Assembly: GCA_964630705.1 (NCBI GenBank)
Contig: CAZVZH010000030.1
Location: 1-30,176, forward strand
Direction: 5' to 3'
Length of the DNA stretch: 30,176 nucleotides
Source: M3007 sp964630705
Lineage (GTDB): Bacteria > Bacteroidota > Bacteroidia > Chitinophagales > Saprospiraceae
The stretch's first letter is position 1; every line of letters begins with the position of its first letter. Position numbers and translations under genes: made by a program. This document shows positions 24,566 to 30,176 of the stretch, in pieces. The notes beneath the pieces are model-generated. The model saw only the letters and a program-made list of their open reading frames with translations, did not search any database and had not been told where the DNA came from.

Positions 24566-25186
24566 ATGGATTGGGATGCCGCTATCGCCCACTTGAAAAA
24601 AGACCATAGGCTTCAAAGCATTATCCAAACCACCACCGTGACACCATACCACTCCAATGGCGATGTGTATTATGATTTGTTGAATTCTATCGCTTCCCAA
24701 CAACTCAGCGTCAAAGCTGCAGATACTATCTTCCAACGGTTCTGCGCATTATTCCCAAAACAGTACCCTAACCCGGAATTGCTGCAATCTATAGAAATTG
24801 AACAATTGCGCGCCATTGGCCTTTCTTATCAAAAAGCAGGCTACATGAAAAATGTCGCCGACTTTTCAGCCCAACAATCGCTGACAAGCCGGAAATGGGC
24901 CGACTATCCGGATGCCGACAATCTCGCTTTTCTGACGCAAATAAAAGGCGTGGGCAAATGGACGGCGGAAATCATCCTGATGTTCACCTTGAACCGACCC
25001 GATATCTTTCCCGCCGACGACTTGGGCATACAACAGGCCATCATCCGATTATACGACCTTTCAGAAACCGGCAAACCCTTGCATCAACGCATGCATAGTT
25101 TGGCAGATCCCTGGCGGCCCTATCGAACGGTTGCCTGCCGCTATCTGTGGGCCTGGAAAAATAGCATTAAAAGTAAAATTGACTAA
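24566..25186 (+). CDS. DNA-3-methyladenine glycosylase II-type protein (HhH-GPD, AlkA-like)
   Basis: A 206-residue base-excision repair glycosylase that removes alkylated purines. SIASQQLSVKAA (41-52) is the usual conserved start of the domain, LTQIKGVGKWTAEIILMF (123-140) is the helix-hairpin-helix, and the catalytic Asp is in FPADDLGIQ (Asp151/Asp152). There is no iron-sulfur cluster Cys set, in line with the AlkA branch rather than endonuclease III. The size is that of compact single-domain members, without the N-terminal beta domain of E. coli AlkA. A promoter-like pair and a hairpin lie just upstream. The next gene starts 11 nt later and is probably in the same operon. Confidence 0.93.
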   Translation: MDWDAAIAHLKKDHRLQSIIQTTTVTPYHSNGDVYYDLLNSIASQQLSVKAADTIFQRFCALFPKQYPNPELLQSIEIEQLRAIGLSYQKAGYMKNVADFSAQQSLTSRKWADYPDADNLAFLTQIKGVGKWTAEIILMFTLNRPDIFPADDLGIQQAIIRLYDLSETGKPLHQRMHSLADPWRPYRTVACRYLWAWKNSIKSKID

Positions 25187-25197
25187 TATCATAGAAA

Positions 25198-26299
25198 ATG
25201 AAAAAAGTGGATAAATTGCGTTACCCCATAGGCCCCTTCGAATACGGAAAAACCTATTCGATCAAAGACACCCGGCAGCACATAAAAGAAATTGCCCGCT
25301 TGCCGAAGAACCTGAAAAAACTCCTGAAAAAAACGTCTTCGGAGACGCTCGATGTGTCCTACCGGCCGGGCGGCTGGAGTATCCGTCAAGTGGTACACCA
25401 CCTCGCCGACTCCCACATGAACGCCTACGTGCGCATGAAACTCACCGTCACCGAGCCAACCCCCATCATCAAGCCCTACGAAGAAGCCCTTTGGGCCGAA
25501 ACCGACGACAGCCGCAAAGGCTCGGTCAAGGAATCGTTGAAGCTGCTGAGTTCGCTGCACAAGCGCTGGGTACATTTTTTACAAGCGCTCACCATCGACG
25601 ATCTGGAGCGCGGGTATTTCCACCCCGAACGGCAGGCCATCGTGCTCTTGCCCGAAGCCATCGCCCTCTACGCCTGGCATTCTAAGCACCACCTCGCACA
25701 CATCGCCCTGGTGGTAAAGAAAAAATCGAAAAACAAAGACGCTGAGGCGGCAGCACCTAAAGAAGCGCCCGCACCCAGCCCCCTGAAGCGCCGCGGCCGG
25801 CCGAAAAAAACAAGCGCTAAGGCGCCCGCATCGGCAACGCAACCCGGTCCGGCAGAAAAACCCGCCCCCAAACGCGCCGGCAGACCAGCAACAGCCAAAA
25901 AAGCGGCCGCCGACAAACCCANNNNNNNNNNNNNNNNNNNNNNNNNNNNNNNNNNNNNNNNNNNNNNNNNNNNNNNNNNNNNNNNNNNNNNNNNNNNNNN
26001 NNNNNNNNNNNNNNNNNNNNNTTTCCCGCGCTGAAATCCTTGAAAAAGCGCGCGCCGCGCGAGCCGCTAAAGCCGCAACCGCTAAACCCGCTGCAAAAGC
26101 CGCTCAACCCAAACGCGCCGGCAGACCAGCAACAGCCAAAAAAGCGGCCGCCGACAAACCCAAACTTTCCCGCGCTGAAATCCTTGAAAAAGCGCGCGCC
26201 GCGCGAGCCGCTAAAGCCGCTGCCGCTAAACCCGCTGCCAAAACAGCCAAACCTAAAAAAGCGGCCGCTGGCAAGCCCTCGGCTAAAAAGAAGGCTTGA
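25198..26299 (+). CDS. YfiT/DinB-family protein with histone-H1-like Lys/Ala-rich tail, interrupted by an assembly gap
   Basis: Residues 1-172 match the YfiT branch of the DinB fold (bacillithiol S-transferase or metal-dependent hydrolase-like): RYPIGPF at 8-14, VVHHLADSHMN (His67/68) and HSKHHLAHI (His161, His164, His165) supply the metal-binding His set. From about 174 the protein becomes a basic tail with SPLKRRGRPKKT, an AT-hook-like core (RGRP), then repeats of KRAGRPATAKKAAADKPK and LSRAEILEKARAARAAKAA, ending PSAKKKA and TGA at 26297-26299. The 100 N at 25922-26021 fall inside the tail. The frame before the gap and the frame after it (from 26024) differ by one only because the gap length is arbitrary. 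The tail suggests DNA or RNA binding; a YfiT enzyme with such a tail is unusual. It probably forms an operon with the glycosylase 11 nt upstream. Confidence 0.8.
25867..26240 (+). repeat. 144-bp tandem repeat encoding the H1-like tail, partly lost in the assembly gap
   Basis: The 55 bases at 25867-25921 recur exactly at 26108-26162, and the sequence starting at 26022 recurs at 26166, a period of exactly 144 bp (48 codons). The first pair spans the N run; taking the 100 N as 3 missing bases also gives 144, so the true gap is expected to be 3 nt plus a whole number of 144-bp units. Copies diverge after about 54 bp in the last unit. Confidence 0.9.
25922..26021. other. Assembly gap (100 N)
   Basis: Exactly 100 N, the usual placeholder for a gap of unknown size. 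It lies inside the 144-bp tandem repeat, so collapse of the repeat during assembly is the likely cause. The bases on each side are coding in the tail of the YfiT/DinB gene. Confidence 0.98.
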
Positions 26300-26300
26300 G

Positions 26301-26333
26301 TTTAGGCGCGTTTCCGGACAGCCGCTACCTTTG
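26301..26333 (+). promoter_or_regulatory. Putative promoter of the aspartoacylase-family gene
   Basis: TACCTTTG at 26326-26333 is an exact TAnnTTTG match, with TTTAG at 26301-26305 (21 nt apart) as a weak upstream element. It ends only 9 bases ahead of the ATG at 26343, so the transcript would have almost no leader. It starts directly after the stop of the previous gene. Confidence 0.5.
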
Positions 26334-26342
26334 CCGGCTACT

Positions 26343-27287
26343 ATGGATCGCATTATTGGAAGTTATACCGGCCCCGAACCCGGCGCATTAGTCGTCGTGT
26401 TCGGGGCTATTCATGGCAACGAGCCAGCCGGCGTGCTTGCCCTGCAGGAACTGTTCAGGATGCTCGAACAGGAGCCCTCTGTCAATCCCGGATTTTCTTT
26501 TAAAGGCAAACTCCTTGGCCTCGTTGGTAATACCCGGTCTTTTTCCGCCGGGAAACGTTTCCTGCACCGCGACCTCAACCGGATGTGGGTTCCCGAAAAT
26601 TTTCTCCGCATCCTTCAAACGCCCATCGAACAACTCCAAGCGGAAGAGCGTGAACTCGCCGAAATATTCGCCCTCCTGCACGCCGAACTGGAGGCCTCCC
26701 GCCCGGAAGCCCTCATCCTGCTCGACCTGCACACCACTTCTGCCCATGGCGGGATTTTTTGCATCCCCTCCGACAACCGCGCCAGTCTCCGACTGGCCAA
26801 GGAACTGCACGCGCCCGTCATCCTCGGCATGCTCGACGGACTCGAAGGCACGCTGCTGCACGCCGCTGAACACAATTATTTTAAAACCGGCGCCTACCCC
26901 GAATATTCCGTGGGCGTCGCCTTCGAGTCGGGCCAACACCAGGACCCTCAGGCCGTCAGTTACGCCATTGCAGCCACCATCAACTGCCTGCGGGCAGCCG
27001 GCTGCATCCGCGCCGAAGATGTGGACAGCCGCCACGAGTCGCTGCTAAAATCCTTTACCGATGCCCTGCCCAAAGTCACCCGCCTGCGCCATATCCACCA
27101 CATCCGGCCCGGCGACACCTTTCACATGCGCCCCGGCTATGCGAATTTTCAGCCCATTCAGCGCGGCGAACACCTGGCCGACGACCAGGCCGGCCCTATT
27201 TTGGCGCCCGACGACGGTTTGATTCTCATGCCGCTGTATCAGCCGCAGGGCACCGACGGTTTTTTTGTGGTAAACGAGGTGTTCTGA
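26343..27287 (+). CDS. Succinylglutamate desuccinylase/aspartoacylase family zinc hydrolase
   Basis: A 314-residue metal-dependent amidase of the AstE/AspA family, which cleave N-acyl amino acids. Zinc ligands are visible in GAIHGNEPAG (His24, Glu27) and LDLHTTS (His130); RDLNRMW (76-82) is the substrate-binding R-D-L-N-R motif and AFESGQH carries the catalytic Glu195. The C-terminal region (about 235-314) looks like the small beta domain of this family. It is cytoplasmic, with no signal. The frame stays open upstream into the repeat tail of the preceding gene, but the ATG at 26343 opens the conserved domain and follows a promoter match. The exact substrate is not predictable. It ends 38 bases from the convergent RCC1 gene. 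Confidence 0.9.
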   Translation: MDRIIGSYTGPEPGALVVVFGAIHGNEPAGVLALQELFRMLEQEPSVNPGFSFKGKLLGLVGNTRSFSAGKRFLHRDLNRMWVPENFLRILQTPIEQLQAEERELAEIFALLHAELEASRPEALILLDLHTTSAHGGIFCIPSDNRASLRLAKELHAPVILGMLDGLEGTLLHAAEHNYFKTGAYPEYSVGVAFESGQHQDPQAVSYAIAATINCLRAAGCIRAEDVDSRHESLLKSFTDALPKVTRLRHIHHIRPGDTFHMRPGYANFQPIQRGEHLADDQAGPILAPDDGLILMPLYQPQGTDGFFVVNEVF

Positions 27288-27325
27288 AAAAGGCGTCTGC
27301 ACGGGAGTTCGTTACCAGGCCCTGA

Positions 27326-28753
27326 TTACGGTTTTGAAATCACCAGAATTTGGACAGCAGAAAACGCCGTGTACTGCAATAGCCGTGCGAAATAAATGCC
27401 ATTCGGGAGCCCATCCAAAGGTATAGTGGCGTCTTGCCCGTATAGTTGATCAACACGGCGGGCTAATTGGCCTACAGCGTTGTATAGCACGAAGGAAGCG
27501 CCTTCCATTGCAAAGTCGGTGTGGAGTGCCAGTTCTGTTGTTGCCGGATTGGGGGATAGAGAAAAACTAAATTTTCGCCTTTCAGGATTAGATATAGAAA
27601 CAGGAAGGAGGGAGCACACTGCTTTGGTTTGAATAGATATAGATGAATTTATACCCGAAAAAACGCCGGAGCCCAATTGGCCGTAATTATTTCGGCCGCT
27701 GGCCCATATTGCTCCGTCTTTGGTTAAAAAGAGGGAATGCTCACGAGTGGCTACTGCATAGACTATTTTCACAGCCCCCCACGCCGGAACAACCTGAACC
27801 GGAGTGGTTCTGTCAATCGTCGTTCCGTCGCCCAACTGACCGTCGTTGTTTCCCCCGCTGTTCAATCCGCAAGCATATGCAGTTCCATCCTTTTTAACAA
27901 AAACGGAGTGAATACCGCCGGCATCCGCTTGTACCATTTCAGATAGCGCATTTATCTGGACGGGAGTATTTTTATTTACCAGGGTACCGTCGCCCAATTG
28001 TCCAAACTGGTTTCTTCCACAGGAATATACCGTGCCGTCATTTTTTACAAAAATCGAATGCCACTCTCCGGCGCTGATATGAATGATTCCGGAAAGTCCG
28101 CTGATCAATACGGGAACCTTGCTGGAGGTGTTGGTTCCATTGCCGAATTGCCCGAAACCGTTGTGCCCGCAGGCCCACACCGTTCCGTCGTTTTTTAAAA
28201 AAAGCGAATATTCAGCGCCTGCGGCAACCTGAACGATGTTGGTAAGTGCGGCCACTTGTACTGGAGTAAGTTTTGTGATATTCGTTCCGTCGCCCAATTG
28301 GCCGGAGGTATTATTGCCGCAGGCCCACACCGTGCTGTCGCTTTGAAGAAACAACGAGTGCTCGCCGCCGCCTGCAGCTTGCACGACGTTTGTCAATCCG
28401 CCGACCTGAACCGGAGTTGTTCGATCCATTGTAGTACCATCGCCAAGCGGCCCCAAGGTATTTCGGCCGCAAGCCCAAACGCTGCCGTCCTTTTTCACAA
28501 AAAGGGAGTGGAAAAGCCCTCCGGCAATGCGCACAACGCCGTCCAGCCCCGACACCGGTACGCCGGTATGTTGCTCCATGATCGTACCATTGCCCAATTG
28601 GCCATAACCGTTGTAACCCCAGGCGCGGACGGTACTATCCGCGCAAATCAGGAGGGAATGTCGCCCACCATCCGCTATAACTTGTGCTCTTGGATAAACA
28701 GGGATAGACAACACCAGAAGAAGTGCAAGAAGGTGTGTAAACAGTGCTTTCAT
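27326..28753 (-). CDS. Secreted RCC1-repeat protein with T9SS sorting domain
   Basis: A 475-residue exported protein. Signal peptide MKALFTHLLALLLVLSIPVYPRAQ. Residues about 25-375 are seven RCC1/BNR-type propeller repeats of about 50 residues, each with the pattern HSLFVKKDGTVWACGxNxxGQLGDGT; the Ser/His-x-Leu/Phe start and the Gly-rich ends are regular. The last 80 residues (FSFSLSPNPATTELALH...GQLARRV...LPNGIYFARLL) are a type A T9SS C-terminal sorting domain, so the protein should be exported through the outer membrane and attached to the surface. It may bind proteins or sugars; the ligand is unknown. It begins 16 bases after the stop of the partial surface protein upstream (28770-30176) and is probably in the same operon. 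Confidence 0.93.
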   Translation of the reverse strand: MKALFTHLLALLLVLSIPVYPRAQVIADGGRHSLLICADSTVRAWGYNGYGQLGNGTIMEQHTGVPVSGLDGVVRIAGGLFHSLFVKKDGSVWACGRNTLGPLGDGTTMDRTTPVQVGGLTNVVQAAGGGEHSLFLQSDSTVWACGNNTSGQLGDGTNITKLTPVQVAALTNIVQVAAGAEYSLFLKNDGTVWACGHNGFGQFGNGTNTSSKVPVLISGLSGIIHISAGEWHSIFVKNDGTVYSCGRNQFGQLGDGTLVNKNTPVQINALSEMVQADAGGIHSVFVKKDGTAYACGLNSGGNNDGQLGDGTTIDRTTPVQVVPAWGAVKIVYAVATREHSLFLTKDGAIWASGRNNYGQLGSGVFSGINSSISIQTKAVCSLLPVSISNPERRKFSFSLSPNPATTELALHTDFAMEGASFVLYNAVGQLARRVDQLYGQDATIPLDGLPNGIYFARLLQYTAFSAVQILVISKP

Positions 28754-28769
28754 AATTTTGAATTGAACA

Positions 28770-30176
28770 TCAATGTACTATCAACCGGGCCGTCCTGCCT
28801 TCAAGCATTACCGCATATACTCCGCGCGGCAAAGCCGATACCGGCAAAGCCGCCAGAGCGCCTCCCGGGGGCAATGTTGTCGCCAGCACCTCCCGGCCCC
28901 AGGCATCCACTACCCGCAGGCGCAAACCAGGTCGCACCGGGCGCTCCAACCGCACCCAAACCCAGTCGCTCGCCGGGTTAGGATACAGCGCAAAATACGG
29001 CCCGGCCGGCACTTCTTCCGCACGGCTGCTCACCCCTACCGCAAAACTTTCCACCTGCTCGCAACCATGTGCGTCGGTGAGCGTAGCCGAGTACCAACCG
29101 GGCGCAAGGCTGTCGAGCAGCGGCCCGGAAGCGCCGGTATTCCAGCGGATTTCGTACGGCTCCGTGCCGCCCGCAGGCGCCAGCAAAATGCGTCCATTCG
29201 CAGCGGTAGAGTCGGTCGCGTCGGTCACCTGGGCGTTGAGCAACAGAGGCTGGGGTTGGCTCAGCGGCAGCAGCCACTGGATGGAGCAGCCCAGCGCATC
29301 GGTGAGCGTGCCGGCGTAGTTGCCCGGCCCCAGCGGGCCGATCGTCGGCCCCATCTGCCCGCCGTCCCACAGCCAGCCAAAAGGCGCTTTGCCGTTGGCC
29401 GGCAGCACGGTGAAGGCCCCGTCGGCTGCTCCGTGGCAGCTGATCTCCGTGGCCTCAATGTCGACGCTCAGGTTGCCGGTTTTGCCGACCTCGACTGTCC
29501 CCGCGACCGAGCAGCCTTGCGCATCCGTGAGGGTGACCGGGTACGAACCCGCGCCCAGGCCCGAGCGCAGGCTGTCGGTACTGCCGCCGGCCCAGAGGAA
29601 ATGCAGGGGCGGAGCGGCCGGTTGAAGTGCTGCCGTAGCTGTTCCTCCCAGGGTATCGCCGCAGAGCACCGGCGTGGCCAGGGGGATGAGGGCGGGGGCG
29701 GCCCCAGTAGGTATCGTCACAGAAAAAGCGCCCGTTTGCCCCCGGCTGTCGGTGATGGTGACGGCGTATTCGCCCGGCGGCAAGCCCTGCAGCTGGCTGC
29801 CCGAAGCCGCGCCCGATTGCCAGGCGAAGTTCAGCGGCGGACAGGCGTCTTGCACCTCGGCCTGTACAGCTCCCGATGCGCCGCCGGGGCAGGAAGGCAT
29901 GACGGCGGGAGCGGCGGCCAGGCTGGGCCCCTGGTTTTCATAGGCCCCGATGTCGACCGCCGCGCCGCGAATGCGGGGCTGGCCGGCCAGGTCGGTAGGG
30001 CCCACGACGTAGGTATTGTCGCCGGCGTCGAGCAGCGGCGAGCAGCCTTGCAGGCGGTAGTCGCCCGAATCGGGGTTGACAAACAAGGGATCGATGCCGG
30101 TGAGGATGCCCGGGCCGCAGGTGACGTTGGGCGGTAGGGCGGCGCAGTCTAGGCTGTCGAAGTAGGAGTGGGTGAT
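28770..30176 (-). CDS. T9SS-sorted surface protein with beta-helix end and repeat domains (5' end outside the window)
   Basis: The frame is open to the window edge, so the gene continues to the right; 468 residues are visible. The first 70 visible residues (FDSLDCAALPP, LFVNPDSGDYRLQGCSPLLD, GAAVDIGAYE) are the end of a right-handed beta-helix of the choice-of-anchor-Q/polymorphic repeat kind. Then come about four SprB/PKD-like repeats of 75-80 residues (for example LPPGEYAVTITDSRGQTG, LGAGSYPVTLTDAQGCSV, LGPGNYAGTLTDALGCSI, LAPGWYSATLTDAHGCEQ). The last 75 residues (FALYPNPASDWVWVRLE...GREVLATTLPPGG...LPRGVYAVML) are a type A T9SS sorting domain. Such proteins are surface-exposed and often adhesive or carbohydrate-binding. 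A start further right would be needed to see the signal peptide. An antisense frame of 454 codons here is a shadow. Confidence 0.88.
   Translation of the reverse strand: MTHSYFDSLDCAALPPNVTCGPGILTGIDPLFVNPDSGDYRLQGCSPLLDAGDNTYVVGPTDLAGQPRIRGAAVDIGAYENQGPSLAAAPAVMPSCPGGASGAVQAEVQDACPPLNFAWQSGAASGSQLQGLPPGEYAVTITDSRGQTGAFSVTIPTGAAPALIPLATPVLCGDTLGGTATAALQPAAPPLHFLWAGGSTDSLRSGLGAGSYPVTLTDAQGCSVAGTVEVGKTGNLSVDIEATEISCHGAADGAFTVLPANGKAPFGWLWDGGQMGPTIGPLGPGNYAGTLTDALGCSIQWLLPLSQPQPLLLNAQVTDATDSTAANGRILLAPAGGTEPYEIRWNTGASGPLLDSLAPGWYSATLTDAHGCEQVESFAVGVSSRAEEVPAGPYFALYPNPASDWVWVRLERPVRPGLRLRVVDAWGREVLATTLPPGGALAALPVSALPRGVYAVMLEGRTARLIVH

Noticed and set aside
26040..26342. N-terminal extension of the aspartoacylase-family frame into the repeat
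   Set aside because: The same bases read in another frame continue the Lys/Ala-rich tail of the YfiT gene to a proper stop at 26299; the extension begins at TTG with an atypical Pro/Lys sequence.
28773..30137. Plus-strand frame of 454 codons opposite the T9SS surface protein
   Set aside because: It is a shadow of a GC-rich gene that has SprB/PKD-like repeats and a sorting domain on the minus strand.

Overview
The window looks like a chromosomal segment of a Bacteroidota bacterium, most likely Saprospiria (Saprospiraceae, Lewinella or Haliscomenobacter relatives). The reasons are: SprB-type adhesin repeats, type IX secretion (T9SS) C-terminal sorting domains on secreted proteins, DUF4407 and YfiT/DinB families, promoter-like TAnnTTTG/TTG pairs, and a lack of obvious Shine-Dalgarno sites. 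A run of 100 N at 25922-26021 shows this is a draft or metagenome assembly. I see no tRNA, rRNA, CRISPR array, transposase, integrase or phage gene. Family assignments were made by reading motifs; no database search was possible.

Layout. (1) 67-3810, minus: a very large multi-pass sensor histidine kinase. (2) 3960-4413, plus: the RNase P RNA gene rnpB, closed by a strong terminator. (3) 4483-10440: two secreted surface proteins on the minus strand that share a C-terminal module ending in NPSW, with a small leucine-rich-repeat gene on the plus strand between them. (4) 10737-14811, plus: a lipoprotein of SdiA-regulated type, a membrane protein matching the Pycsar effector family (DUF5706), and a 779-residue GAF protein whose C-terminal third carries residues reminiscent of class III nucleotide cyclases. 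A long REP-like hairpin separates the last two genes, and an inverted heptamer-repeat element follows the block. (5) 14988-21092, minus: an outer-membrane barrel protein, a 1268-residue fusion of phosphoesterase, kinase-like region and BamA-like barrel, and a DUF4407 membrane protein. (6) 21385-24194: cysM on plus, meeting tail to tail a glutamate-cysteine-ligase-like protein with a CBS pair on minus; both point to thiol metabolism. (7) 24566-27287, plus: a 3-methyladenine DNA glycosylase, a YfiT/DinB protein with a histone-H1-like repetitive tail broken by the assembly gap, and an aspartoacylase/AstE-type zinc hydrolase. (8) 27326-30176, minus: an RCC1-repeat protein and a beta-helix-type protein cut by the window end, both with T9SS sorting domains.

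Most of the window is chromosomal housekeeping and envelope biology. The best candidate for something undescribed is 11688-14811, where a DUF5706 membrane effector is followed by a putative divergent nucleotide cyclase with a GAF domain. This is a hypothesis from motif reading; DUF5706 proteins also occur outside defence systems. Other points of interest are the phosphoesterase/kinase-like/barrel fusion, the shared NPSW C-terminal module, the H1-like tail whose 144-bp repeat explains the assembly gap, and two kinds of intergenic palindromic repeat.
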